A stretch of DNA of 44,916 nt, from positions 254 to 45,169 of the forward strand of contig DCMK01000040.1 of NCBI GenBank assembly GCA_002321395.1. Direction: 5' to 3'. The notes below the pieces were generated by a model. The model saw nothing but the letters and a program-made list of their open reading frames with translations, was not told the origin of the DNA and did no database searches. Shown here in pieces: positions 8,526 to 17,030 of the stretch; within the stretch, counting starts at the first letter, position 1; every line of letters starts with the position of its first letter. Made by a program: the position numbers and the translations under genes. The DNA is from Caryophanales bacterium UBA1624. GTDB lineage: Bacteria; Bacillota_I; Bacilli_A; RFN20; CAG-826.

Positions 8526-10621
8526 TTATGGAAAACAGCAAAACTTTCACATATCGAGACTCCAAAAACGTGGAGCACACCGTTTCCTTTCAGCAGGGCG
8601 ACTTCTCCCTTTCCCAAGTCAATGCGGACATCCATGACTCCAAGATGAAGTCGAAGCCGACGACCTTTTTCAAGGACGCCCTGCATCGTTTCGTCAAAAA
8701 CAAATCTTCCGTCGCAGGGGGCGTCATTTTGGGCGCTATCCTGCTTTTGACGATTTTCGTTCCAATCTTCGATCAGAATTCTTTGGATACGACCAACGCT
8801 TACCTCAGCTATCAAACGAAATTGGCGCCGCGCCTTTTCTCCGCCGGCAGCGGATTTTGGGACGGCACGACGCAATTCAAGAACATCGCGATCGATTTCG
8901 ACTGGGATGCTTATGAGAAAGATGGGACCTATTCCGGCGGACCTGTCACGGGGAAAAACGCCAATTTCGACGAAAGCGCCATCGTAGGTTCGATTTCCTA
9001 CTCCAAAGTCGGGGAAAACAAACTCGATGACAGCGCGGTTTCCTATGCTCGGGGCGGATATGTCCGTCTTTCCGCTACAGAAGGAACAACTTCTACGGTG
9101 AATTTGGAGAGTTCCGAAGGGACCATTTACCTTGGATATTACGATTATTCGTTGGATATCGTGACCGCGGATATCCCAGGAGAATTCGCTTACGGGGAAC
9201 AAGGACAGTATTCGATCAATCTGCTTTACAAGGGATTGTCTTCCGAGGGGGATTATTCTGTTTTGCCTTTGGCCGAAAACCTTTCGGATGGCCAAACGCT
9301 GCATTTCGATCTTTCCACAAACGAAACCCTCCTGTCCGCCGCGGATAAAGGAAACTCGGCAATCAAAGCCGCTTTGCAGATCGTGCTCAATCCTTTGGAG
9401 GGAAAAGAGTCTTCCCTCTTGCTGAAGTCGGCTGTCTTCTCGGCGGCGGAAGGCTCCATGAAGCCTAGCGACGCAGAGAAGGAAAAACTCGCCGGTATGT
9501 CTTGCTCCGACGCGGCTCAGAAAATGTACGAATCGGTTCAGTCGACGGCCACGCGGTTCACTTCCACGGGCGAAATGAAAATCTATCACGCCGATTTCGT
9601 CACCGGCGAGTTCCGCTACGACACTTACCAAGCGGCGTTTGGCGATCAAAAAAGCGACAGCATTACGGAGGCCAACCTTCGCACTTATGAAAAGAACGGC
9701 TGGATCACGATGAAATATCCCCTCAACGATTTCGTGAATGACAATCCTCGCAGCGAGGAGAACCAAAAACGGTTTTTGGCGGGAATCGCCTTGACGGATG
9801 AAGGCAAAGTCAATTGCCCCCTTCGCCTTGATGAGGAACATCCGATGTCGGTGAAGGTCGTCCGCGGGTCCGGCATCACCACGGTCACTTTCTCCGGAAC
9901 GATCTCCCGTTACCGCCTTTATGGGTATAGTTCCATGCCCCGGTTCATCTTCGGCACCGATGACCAGGGGAGGGACATGTTCAAACTGGTCTTCCAGGGG
10001 CTTCGTTATTCGGTCGTCCTGGGCGTGGTCACCACGGTGGTCAACTTGGCCATCGGCCTCGTTTGGGGTGCGATTTCCGGCTATTTCGGCGGTTGGGTCG
10101 ATTTGGCAATGGAGCGTTTCACGGATATTCTCGGCGGCATTCCTTGGGTCGTCGTCATGACTTTGATCCTCATCAACAAACCCGACAATATGAGTACGAT
10201 TTTGATGCTTGGCATCGCCCTTTGCACAACGGGGTGGCTTGGGACTTCCTCCCTCACCAGAACCCAGTTCTATCGCTATAAGGATCGAGAATATATCCTT
10301 GCCGCCAGAACTTTAGGGGCCAGTGATGGCAGGCTCATCTTCCGCCATATTCTCCCCAATGCGATCGGGACGCTCATCACTTCTTCGGTTTTGATGATCC
10401 CTTCGGTTATTTTCTCCGAAGCTTCCTTGACCTATTTGGGGCTTATCCGGGGGATGGATGGGTTTGGCGCTACGCTGACGAGCAACCAAAAATATATGAC
10501 GACTTATCCCTATTTGATCATCTTCCCCAGCGTTGTCATGGCGCTGGTCATGATTTCGTTCAACCTGTTCGGAAACGGTCTTAGGGATGCGTTCAACCCG
10601 TCGTTGAAAGGAGGGGAATGA
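8522..10621 (+). CDS. oppC: Oligopeptide ABC transporter permease OppC with a 390-residue insertion
   Basis: This is the second permease. Residues 1-60 are a cytoplasmic segment and TM1 is near 64-80. The conserved permease core begins at FGTDDQGRDMFK near residue 476. The EAA loop is REYILAARTLGASDGRLIF near residue 590, and the end is the usual DAFNPSLKGG. Standard OppC is about 300 aa; here about 390 extra residues lie between TM1 and the core, on the outer face. They are rich in beta-forming, Asp, Ser and Gly residues and have no family I recognise. The GTG at 8522 overlaps the oppB stop (GTGA); an ATG at 8528 is an alternative start. Confidence 0.9.
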   Translation: MIMENSKTFTYRDSKNVEHTVSFQQGDFSLSQVNADIHDSKMKSKPTTFFKDALHRFVKNKSSVAGGVILGAILLLTIFVPIFDQNSLDTTNAYLSYQTKLAPRLFSAGSGFWDGTTQFKNIAIDFDWDAYEKDGTYSGGPVTGKNANFDESAIVGSISYSKVGENKLDDSAVSYARGGYVRLSATEGTTSTVNLESSEGTIYLGYYDYSLDIVTADIPGEFAYGEQGQYSINLLYKGLSSEGDYSVLPLAENLSDGQTLHFDLSTNETLLSAADKGNSAIKAALQIVLNPLEGKESSLLLKSAVFSAAEGSMKPSDAEKEKLAGMSCSDAAQKMYESVQSTATRFTSTGEMKIYHADFVTGEFRYDTYQAAFGDQKSDSITEANLRTYEKNGWITMKYPLNDFVNDNPRSEENQKRFLAGIALTDEGKVNCPLRLDEEHPMSVKVVRGSGITTVTFSGTISRYRLYGYSSMPRFIFGTDDQGRDMFKLVFQGLRYSVVLGVVTTVVNLAIGLVWGAISGYFGGWVDLAMERFTDILGGIPWVVVMTLILINKPDNMSTILMLGIALCTTGWLGTSSLTRTQFYRYKDREYILAARTLGASDGRLIFRHILPNAIGTLITSSVLMIPSVIFSEASLTYLGLIRGMDGFGATLTSNQKYMTTYPYLIIFPSVVMALVMISFNLFGNGLRDAFNPSLKGGE

Positions 10622-10622
10622 T

Positions 10623-12470
10623 ATGGCGATTCAATTAAGCAAACTCGATCGCCAACTGATCGAAGGAGGGAACGAACTTCCTTCCGAGAAAGCCTTGGAA
10701 GTAAAAAACCTCATCGTTTCCTTCCGCACGGACAACGGCAAAGTCCAGGCGGTTCGTGGGGTCTCTTTCGATTTGTATAAAGGAGAGACCCTCTGCATCG
10801 TTGGCGAGTCGGGCTCTGGGAAGTCCGTCACTTCGAAGGCGATCATGGGGATTCTTTCCCCCAATGCGATGATCGAAGGAGGACAGATTCTTTATCACGG
10901 AATCGATTTGACAAAGGCCAGCGAAACCGAATTCCAAAGAATCCGCGGGAGGAAGATCGGCATGATCTTCCAAGATCCCTTATCGTCTTTGAACCCCATC
11001 GTGAAAATCGGGAAGCAGATCACAGAGACGATGCTGATCAACTCCGACATGCTGAAACGTTATTACGACGATTTGATCGCACCGGAACTGACGGCCCTGA
11101 TGAACGCGAAATCAAAGAAGCAAAACCGCATCGAAGACGCCAATAACCGCGCCTGCTTGCCTTTGAATGGATACGAGAGCCAGCTATTCGCTTTTGCGGA
11201 GAAGAAAAACGAAATCAAAAACAAAATTTCCGAAGCAAAGAGAAGCGGGGGAGACCTCGCCTCCCTTAAGGATGAGCTTGCGAACGTTCAAAGCCAGGAA
11301 AAAGCCTACAAAAAAGAAAATTCGGACCATCTCAAGAATGCGAAAAAAGCGGCGAAAAAAGAAATTTTGGCCGCAAAAACGGAATATTCCGCTCAGGCTC
11401 CTGGATTGAAGAAGTCTCTTTGCAAGGCGAAAAAAGCAGCCAAGATCAAAACGAAGGAACGTCATGATTCTTTGATAAAAGAAAGGGACGAAAAGCTTCG
11501 GCAAGTTGCTCAAAAGAAGGAAAAGCTCTCTTTGACCCCAGAGCAGCAAAATCGCTTGAAGGAATTGAAAGCCGAGATCTGGAAAATCAAAATCCTCGGG
11601 AACGCCAAGGCGGCTTTGACGTATGTCATCCCAAAGCTCCATCAAAAAGCCTTGGCCGACATGGCCTCATCCCTCTCTCCTTTGGAAAAGGAAAAAGCAG
11701 AAATCTTGACCGATTTCCTGGCTTTGGAAAAAGAAGAGAACGCGATATTGGACGAATATCAAAGCCAAGTCAAAATCACCAAGAAAATGGCGAAGGCAAA
11801 GGCTTTGAAGGTCATGGAGGAAGTCGGGATTCCCCAGCCGGAAAAACGTTATAAGCAATATCCTTTCCAATTCTCCGGCGGCATGAGGCAAAGGATCGTC
11901 ATCGCCATCGCCCTGATTTCGGAACCGGATATTTTGATTTGCGATGAGCCGACCACGGCTTTGGACGTAACCATCCAAGCTCAGATTCTTGAATTGATCA
12001 ACAAACTGAAGAAAGACCATGACATGTCGGTCATCTTCATTACTCATGATTTGGGCGTTGTGGCCAATATGGCGGATCGTGTGGCGGTGATGTATGCAGG
12101 GAAAATCTGCGAATACGGAACGGAAAAGGAAATCTTCTTTGATCCACGCCATCCTTACACGTGGGCCCTTTTGGCCTCCGTCCCCGACATCGATTCCAAG
12201 GAAAAGCTCGAAGCCATCCCGGGCACCCCTCCGGATATGATCTATCCACCCGAAGGGGACGCCTTTGCTCTTCGGAACCGATTCGCCCTCGGCGTCGACT
12301 TCAAATACGAACCGCCTTTCTTTCAGATTTCCCCGACCCATTTCGTCGCCAGTTGGCTTGAATATCAAGACGCGCCGGAAGTCATTCCGCCTAAGATCGT
12401 TATGGAGAGAATCCGCCGGGCCTTGAAGGATGAGGAGGCATTGAACCATGAAAAACGAAAAAGAGCATAG
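10623..12470 (+). CDS. oppD: Oligopeptide ABC transporter ATPase OppD with a coiled-coil insertion
   Basis: This is an ATPase of the peptide importer. Walker A is GESGSGKS at residues 61-68, the Q-loop is FQDPLSSLNP near 117, the signature FSGGMRQR is at 417-424, Walker B ILICDEP is at 437-443, and the H-loop His is 475. The protein is 615 aa instead of about 330. A Lys/Glu/Ala-rich, probably helical coiled-coil segment of about 240 residues (145-385) separates the Q-loop from the signature. The C-terminal oligopeptide-ATPase tail keeps YPPEGDAFALRNRFA but lacks the Cys residues that many homologues have at these positions. The start is 1 nt after the oppC stop, and the preceding AAAGGAGGGG serves as ribosome site. 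Confidence 0.92.
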   Translation: MAIQLSKLDRQLIEGGNELPSEKALEVKNLIVSFRTDNGKVQAVRGVSFDLYKGETLCIVGESGSGKSVTSKAIMGILSPNAMIEGGQILYHGIDLTKASETEFQRIRGRKIGMIFQDPLSSLNPIVKIGKQITETMLINSDMLKRYYDDLIAPELTALMNAKSKKQNRIEDANNRACLPLNGYESQLFAFAEKKNEIKNKISEAKRSGGDLASLKDELANVQSQEKAYKKENSDHLKNAKKAAKKEILAAKTEYSAQAPGLKKSLCKAKKAAKIKTKERHDSLIKERDEKLRQVAQKKEKLSLTPEQQNRLKELKAEIWKIKILGNAKAALTYVIPKLHQKALADMASSLSPLEKEKAEILTDFLALEKEENAILDEYQSQVKITKKMAKAKALKVMEEVGIPQPEKRYKQYPFQFSGGMRQRIVIAIALISEPDILICDEPTTALDVTIQAQILELINKLKKDHDMSVIFITHDLGVVANMADRVAVMYAGKICEYGTEKEIFFDPRHPYTWALLASVPDIDSKEKLEAIPGTPPDMIYPPEGDAFALRNRFALGVDFKYEPPFFQISPTHFVASWLEYQDAPEVIPPKIVMERIRRALKDEEALNHEKRKRA

Positions 12471-14073
12471 CTTGGCTAAAGAAAAAGATTCCGATGGATT
12501 GTCGGATTCGAACGTCCTCCTTCCTTTGGACGCCAAAGGCAATATAGCCAACGCGGCACAAGAGGAAGCTTACGAAAGGCTTCAGCATAAAGAAAACGAG
12601 GAGGTACCCTCTTTATCGGACCTTAAAGCAAGGTATCAAAAAGAGGAAGAAATAAAAAAAGGTCGCAAAAACGCCGCAAAAGCAGAATTGGATGAAGCAC
12701 TGTCGAAATGGAAAGAAGATCAAAGCCGTCTCCTTTCTAAAGATGCTGATCCAAACGCGGCGCAAGAACTGAAAACCAGAATCGCAGAAGACGAAAAACA
12801 AGTAGCTAAGGCAAAGCAGGCCGTGAAATTGGCCCACCTTACCTATAAACCGGAACTTGAAAAGAACAAAACCCTGCTTGCGGTACGTCACCTCCGCATG
12901 TTCTTTAAGCTTGGCGTATGGCCCAACACGGTCAAATTGAAAGCCGTCCACGATATTTCCTTCGACATTAAAGAAGGCGAGACCTTTGGAATCGTCGGCG
13001 AATCGGGATGCGGCAAATCCACGACGGGAAGATGCATCATCCACCTTTATGACATCACGAGTGGTTCGATTTACTTCCAAGGGTATCGAATCGCCGCTGG
13101 GGATCGGTGGAACCAAAAGGAAATCAAATATTCCAAAATTCATCTCAAAGAGAAGATCAAGGCAATTAAAAAACAAGAACAGCACGATCTTCCGTTGCTA
13201 TCCCCGGACGATCAGCAGAAACTGATTAAAAAAGACGAAGAGAAAATCCGAAAGCTGAAAGAACGGAATGATGTCCTCATCACCCGCCAAAAATGGAAAA
13301 TCAAGTCGATCCATTACGATAACAAGCATTCACCGAAGTCCCTCCGCAATCAGATCCAAATGATCTTCCAGGATCCGGTGGACTCTTTGGATCCCCGGAT
13401 GACCGTTGAGGACATCATCCAGGAAGGGCTGAAGATTCAAGGCTTTCACAATGCGGCCGAAAATCACCGCAAAACCGTCGAAATCCTGAAAAAAGTCGGT
13501 TTGGTTCCGGAACACGCTTCCCGTTATCCGCATGAGTTTTCGGGTGGGCAAAGGCAAAGAATCGGCATTGCCCGCGCTTTGATCATGAACCCGAAACTTT
13601 TAATCTGCGACGAACCGATTTCGGCTTTGGACGTGTCCATCCGCGCTCAGATCATCAACCTCTTGAACGAACTGAAGGAAGAGATGGGGCTAACGATGAT
13701 TTTCATCGCCCACGATCTTTCCACCGTCAAATATTTCTGCAATCGAATTGGGGTTATGTACTTTGGAAATATGGTGGAGCTTGCCGACAGCGATGAGCTG
13801 TTCCGCCACCCGCTCCATCCTTATACCAAATCCCTTCTTTCCGCGATCCCTCAACCGAATCCCTTCACCGAGAAAAGAAGGACCCGGTTGGTCTATAAGC
13901 CCAATGAGGTTCACGACTATTCTCAGCAAAAACCGACCTTCCGCGAAATCCTCCCCGGGCATTTTGTGCTCTGCAATGACGAGGAAGAGCAAAAATACAA
14001 AAAGGAAATCGAGGATATCGACAGCGGCAAAGCCATCGTCAAGAACGGGGAAGAGATCAAAATCGAAGGCTGA
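12448..14073 (+). CDS. oppF: Oligopeptide ABC transporter ATPase OppF with N-terminal extension and insertion
   Basis: This is the second ATPase of the importer. It starts inside the last 23 nt of oppD behind a GAGGAGG site. Residues 1-142 are a charged, probably coiled-coil extension absent from normal OppF. Walker A GESGCGKST is at 184-192. A Lys-rich insertion of about 85 residues (213-298) precedes the Q-loop (IFQDP, Gln308). The signature FSGGQRQR is at 364-371, Walker B LLICDEP at 384-390, and the H-loop His is 422. The C-terminal NEVHDYSQQKPTF...PGHFV stretch is the OppF tail. At 541 aa it exceeds the usual 310-330. No clear terminator follows. Confidence 0.92.
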   Translation: MKNEKEHSLAKEKDSDGLSDSNVLLPLDAKGNIANAAQEEAYERLQHKENEEVPSLSDLKARYQKEEEIKKGRKNAAKAELDEALSKWKEDQSRLLSKDADPNAAQELKTRIAEDEKQVAKAKQAVKLAHLTYKPELEKNKTLLAVRHLRMFFKLGVWPNTVKLKAVHDISFDIKEGETFGIVGESGCGKSTTGRCIIHLYDITSGSIYFQGYRIAAGDRWNQKEIKYSKIHLKEKIKAIKKQEQHDLPLLSPDDQQKLIKKDEEKIRKLKERNDVLITRQKWKIKSIHYDNKHSPKSLRNQIQMIFQDPVDSLDPRMTVEDIIQEGLKIQGFHNAAENHRKTVEILKKVGLVPEHASRYPHEFSGGQRQRIGIARALIMNPKLLICDEPISALDVSIRAQIINLLNELKEEMGLTMIFIAHDLSTVKYFCNRIGVMYFGNMVELADSDELFRHPLHPYTKSLLSAIPQPNPFTEKRRTRLVYKPNEVHDYSQQKPTFREILPGHFVLCNDEEEQKYKKEIEDIDSGKAIVKNGEEIKIEG

Positions 14074-14155
14074 TTCCGCATACGCGCGCACGCACGCTCA
14101 TTTATCAATTCAAATCAATATATCGGTAACGGATTCCTTACTTTTCCCTATCTTT

Positions 14156-14179
14156 TATAATGGGATCATAAGAAAGGAG
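14156..14179 (+). promoter_or_regulatory. fucO promoter and ribosome site
   Basis: TATAAT lies at 14156-14161 with only a weak -35 region upstream. AAAGGAG at 14173-14179 stands 10 nt before the ATG at 14190. This is a conventional leadered start, unlike the leaderless-looking ones elsewhere in the window. Bases 14074-14155, between oppF and this box, hold no gene; I see only a GC-alternating patch near 14080-14098. Confidence 0.6.
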
Positions 14180-14189
14180 CCACAATCAA

Positions 14190-15341
14190 ATGGCCAATCG
14201 ATTCATTCTAAACGAAACTGCTTACCACGGCTTTGGAGCGATCAACAGCATCGTCCCCGAAATCAAAACCAGAGGGTTCAAAAACATTTTGGTTGCTTCC
14301 GATGCTTCCCTTGTGAAGTTCGGCGTCACCCAGAAAGTCACTTCCCTTTTGGACGAGGCCGGCATCAAATACGAACTCTTCACCGATATCAAACCCAATC
14401 CGACGATCGAAAACGTCCTTGCGGGTGTTGAAGCTGCGAAGAAAATCCACGCGGACGCGATCATCGCGATCGGCGGCGGTTCCTCCATGGACACCGCTAA
14501 GGCCGTTGGCATCATCATGACCAACCCCCAGCACGCCGATGTCCGCTCTCTCGAGGGGGCTGTCGCTGACACCAAACCTTGCCTTCCGATTCTCGCCGTC
14601 CCGACCACGGCTGGCACCGCGGCGGAAGTCACCATCAACTATGTCATCACCGATGTTCAGAACAAGAGGAAATTCGTCTGCGTCGATCCTCATGACATCC
14701 CCGTCGTTGCTTTCGTCGATCCGGATATGATGTCCTCCATGCCGAAATCCCTCACTGCTTTCACCGGGATGGATGCATTGACCCACGCGATTGAGGGCTA
14801 CATCACCCGCGGCGCCTGGGAGCTCTCCGACATGTTCCACATCAAAGCCATTGAAATCATCTCCCACAACCTCCGCGGCGCGGTCAACAACGAAGCGAAA
14901 GGCCGTGAGCAAATGGCGCTTGGCCAGTATGTTGCCGGTATGGGTTTCTCCAACGTTGGCCTTGGTATTGACCACGCGATGGCCCACACTCTCTCTGCTT
15001 ATTACAACGTTCCCCACGGCAAAGCCTGCGCGATGCTCCTTCCGATCGCCATGGAATTCAACGCGGAATACACGGGCACCAAGTATCGCGACATCGCCAT
15101 CGCCATGGGCGTTGAAGGTGTCGAGAAGATGAGCCAAGAAGAATATCGCGCCGCTGCGATCAATGCGGTCAAGAAGCTCAGCGAAGACGTTGGCATTCCG
15201 CATGTCTGCGAAGAGATTCAGGAAGCCGATTTGGATAACCTTGCTTCCGACGCTCTTAAGGATGCCTGCTATCCTGGCAATCCGCGCGAAGCGACTCACG
15301 ACCAAGTCCGCGAGCTCTTCTCCAAACTCCTCAAAAAGTAA
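14190..15341 (+). CDS. fucO: Lactaldehyde reductase (L-1,2-propanediol oxidoreductase)
   Basis: This Fe(II)-dependent group III alcohol dehydrogenase reduces L-lactaldehyde to L-1,2-propanediol with NADH. It is the fermentative end step of L-rhamnose and L-fucose breakdown. The 383 aa sequence follows E. coli FucO closely from memory, including the start MANR.ILNETA, the NAD-binding GGGS at 95-98, PTTAGTAAEVTINYVITD around 138-155 and NPREAT near the end. The metal ligands correspond to Asp195, His199, His262 and His276. It is a single-gene unit with its own promoter and terminator. The rhamnose genes that would supply its substrate lie about 28 kb downstream in this window. Confidence 0.93.
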   Translation: MANRFILNETAYHGFGAINSIVPEIKTRGFKNILVASDASLVKFGVTQKVTSLLDEAGIKYELFTDIKPNPTIENVLAGVEAAKKIHADAIIAIGGGSSMDTAKAVGIIMTNPQHADVRSLEGAVADTKPCLPILAVPTTAGTAAEVTINYVITDVQNKRKFVCVDPHDIPVVAFVDPDMMSSMPKSLTAFTGMDALTHAIEGYITRGAWELSDMFHIKAIEIISHNLRGAVNNEAKGREQMALGQYVAGMGFSNVGLGIDHAMAHTLSAYYNVPHGKACAMLLPIAMEFNAEYTGTKYRDIAIAMGVEGVEKMSQEEYRAAAINAVKKLSEDVGIPHVCEEIQEADLDNLASDALKDACYPGNPREATHDQVRELFSKLLKK

Positions 15342-15355
15342 GAATTCGTTTCAAA

Positions 15356-15385
15356 GGGCCTCCGCTAAAACGGAGGCTCTTTTTT
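15356..15385 (+). terminator. Rho-independent terminator after fucO
   Basis: GCCTCCG at 15358-15364 pairs with CGGAGGC at 15371-15377 around a CTAAAA loop. A T-rich run ends near 15385. It starts 15 nt after the fucO stop. Confidence 0.9.
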
Positions 15386-15430
15386 ATCGGCGTATCGAGA
15401 AAAATGGGAGGAAATCGGCGTCATTGGTAT

Positions 15431-15442
15431 TACAATTCAGGC
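15431..15442 (+). promoter_or_regulatory. Putative leaderless -10 box for the NUDIX gene
   Basis: TACAAT at 15431-15436 is followed by 6 nt and the ATG at 15443. No Shine-Dalgarno lies in the gap. A GGGAGG string about 30 nt upstream is too far away to serve. Confidence 0.5.
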
Positions 15443-15952
15443 ATGCATTATACCTATTGCCCTGAATGCGGAAGCAAACTCGTGAATCATCCTGCCGGGG
15501 ATGATGGATTGGTCCCTTATTGTGAAAAATGCCAGCGTTATTACTTTGACGGTTTTCCGACTGCCGTTTTGACGATGGTGGTGAATGAGGACAATGAAAT
15601 TTGCCTTGAGCTTCAAAAGTATCTGAGCGACAAATATTGGAATTTCGTCTCGGGGTATGTCACCCCAGGGGAGACGGCGGAGCGCGCCGCGATCCGCGAA
15701 GTCCAAGAAGAAGTGGGGATCAAACTCGATTCCATCCGTTATATTCGTTCCTACTGGTTCGAACCAAAGGGCATTTTGATGCTTGGCTTTTTGGGAAGGG
15801 CAAAAAAGGGACCGCTCGTGATTTCTAAAGAAGTGAATCAAGCGAAATGGGTAAAGCCCGAAATAGCACCATCCTTCTTCTTCCCAGAAGGAAGCGGCAA
15901 TCTCCAGTGGCCACTTTATGAGGCCTTAATGGATGAGATCGGAAAAAAATAG
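15443..15952 (+). CDS. NUDIX hydrolase with zinc ribbon (NudC-like architecture)
   Basis: This predicted pyrophosphohydrolase acts on nucleoside-diphosphate derivatives. Residues 6-9 and 27-30 carry CPEC and CEKC, a zinc ribbon like that of NADH pyrophosphatase NudC. The NUDIX box runs from GYVTPGE through REVQEEVGI at about residues 71-93, with the catalytic Glu pair present. Length is 169 aa. The NudC substrate signature SQPWPFPxS is not present; RSYWFEPKG occupies the comparable place. The substrate is therefore open: NADH, capped RNA or another nucleotide. ATG 15443 is preferred because it begins just before the first Cys pair. Confidence 0.82.
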   Translation: MHYTYCPECGSKLVNHPAGDDGLVPYCEKCQRYYFDGFPTAVLTMVVNEDNEICLELQKYLSDKYWNFVSGYVTPGETAERAAIREVQEEVGIKLDSIRYIRSYWFEPKGILMLGFLGRAKKGPLVISKEVNQAKWVKPEIAPSFFFPEGSGNLQWPLYEALMDEIGKK

Positions 15953-15989
15953 AGGAAGCATTGATTGGGTTTTCAGATGAAAAATGGGG

Positions 15990-16001
15990 TAACCTTTTAC
16001 G
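15990..16001 (+). promoter_or_regulatory. Possible leaderless -10 box for mutY
   Basis: TAACCT at 15990-15995 matches TANNNT and lies 6 nt before the GTG start at 16002. It is a weak -10 on its own; the spacing is what makes it notable. No ribosome site is visible next to the GTG. Confidence 0.35.
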
Positions 16002-17030
16002 GTGAATGATTTTAGCGCGCGACTGCTTTCTTACTTCGACGCCCAAAAACGGGATTTGCCTTGGCGGAAAGGCAAAGACCCTTACCGTATTTTGCTGAGC
16101 GAAGTGATGCTGCAGCAAACGAGAATCGAAACAGTCAAAGGATATTTTGTCCGGTTTTTGCAAGCTTTCCCATCAATAAATGACTTAGCAAATGCGGAGG
16201 AAAAGGATGTTTTAAAACTTTGGGAAGGGCTGGGGTACTATTCCCGGGCTAGGAATCTTTTGAAAGGCGCTCGCTACATTCAGTCGGAATGCCAAGGCGT
16301 TTTCCCTAATTCGAGAGAAGAGCTTCTTAAGGTCCCGGGAATCGGAGAATATACCGCTTCCGCCATTGCTTCGATCGCTTTCAAGGAGAAGCAGGTTGCC
16401 TTGGATGGGAATCTTTTCCGGATCTATTGTCGACTGAACCGCAAAAAAGAGCCTTTTTCTTCTTCTTTGTCCAAAAAAGAGGCGCGCGCTTTCTTTTTAA
16501 GTTTGATGCCGCAAGAGAGGCCTGGCGATTTCAATGAAGCTCTTATGGACGTAGGAGAAACCATTTGTTTGCCTAACGGGGCGCCTCTTTGCGAACGTTG
16601 CCCCCTTTCCGCTTATTGCCAAGCATTAAAAAAGGGCGATCAAAGCAGTTATCCTTTACCTAAAACGCAAAAAGAAAAGGTGCGTGTATCGGTTTTCGTA
16701 TTCATTATCCGTTGGAAGGGATTCGTTGCGATTCGGAAAAGGCGAGGAAACGGACTTCTTTCTGGGCTTTTTGAGTTTCCGAACATCCCAGCGAATGGAG
16801 GAAAGCCTTCTTTTCTGGATTCTATCGAAGGGGAGAAAATCTTTTTAGGACATGGGACACATGTTTTTTCGCATTTGGTTTGGGATATGGACTGGTATCT
16901 CCTTGATTGCAAACAACGTCCAATGCTGGACGATGCGCTTTTTGTTCGCGAGGAGGAACTTCGTGAACAGTATGCTTTGCCAAAGGCTTTCACGAATTTT
17001 TTGAGGAAGAAGAAGCTTCTTGGCTATTGA
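16002..17030 (+). CDS. mutY: A/G-specific adenine glycosylase MutY
   Basis: This base-excision repair enzyme removes adenine mispaired with 8-oxoguanine. The catalytic Glu34 lies in LSEVMLQQT. The helix-hairpin-helix is LKVPGIGEYTASAIASIAF at about 109-127, followed by catalytic Asp135 in LDGN. Cys189, 197, 200 and 206 form the 4Fe-4S loop with spacing C-X7-C-X2-C-X5-C, one residue longer than the E. coli first gap. The C-terminal NUDIX-like 8-oxoG recognition domain follows from about residue 220. Length is 342 aa. The start is GTG. The 3' end overlaps the convergent ttcA-like gene by 41 nt. Confidence 0.93.
   Translation: MNDFSARLLSYFDAQKRDLPWRKGKDPYRILLSEVMLQQTRIETVKGYFVRFLQAFPSINDLANAEEKDVLKLWEGLGYYSRARNLLKGARYIQSECQGVFPNSREELLKVPGIGEYTASAIASIAFKEKQVALDGNLFRIYCRLNRKKEPFSSSLSKKEARAFFLSLMPQERPGDFNEALMDVGETICLPNGAPLCERCPLSAYCQALKKGDQSSYPLPKTQKEKVRVSVFVFIIRWKGFVAIRKRRGNGLLSGLFEFPNIPANGGKPSFLDSIEGEKIFLGHGTHVFSHLVWDMDWYLLDCKQRPMLDDALFVREEELREQYALPKAFTNFLRKKKLLGY

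Noticed and set aside
8405..9841. 478-codon open frame opposite oppC
   Set aside because: It is a shadow of the oppC codon pattern. It has Arg/Phe/Gly-rich random composition and no ribosome site or family.
14074..14155. Operator shared between fucO and rhaA
   Set aside because: The GC-alternating patch near 14080-14098 contains GCGCAC but no TTGCGCAT box, so a common site is not supported.
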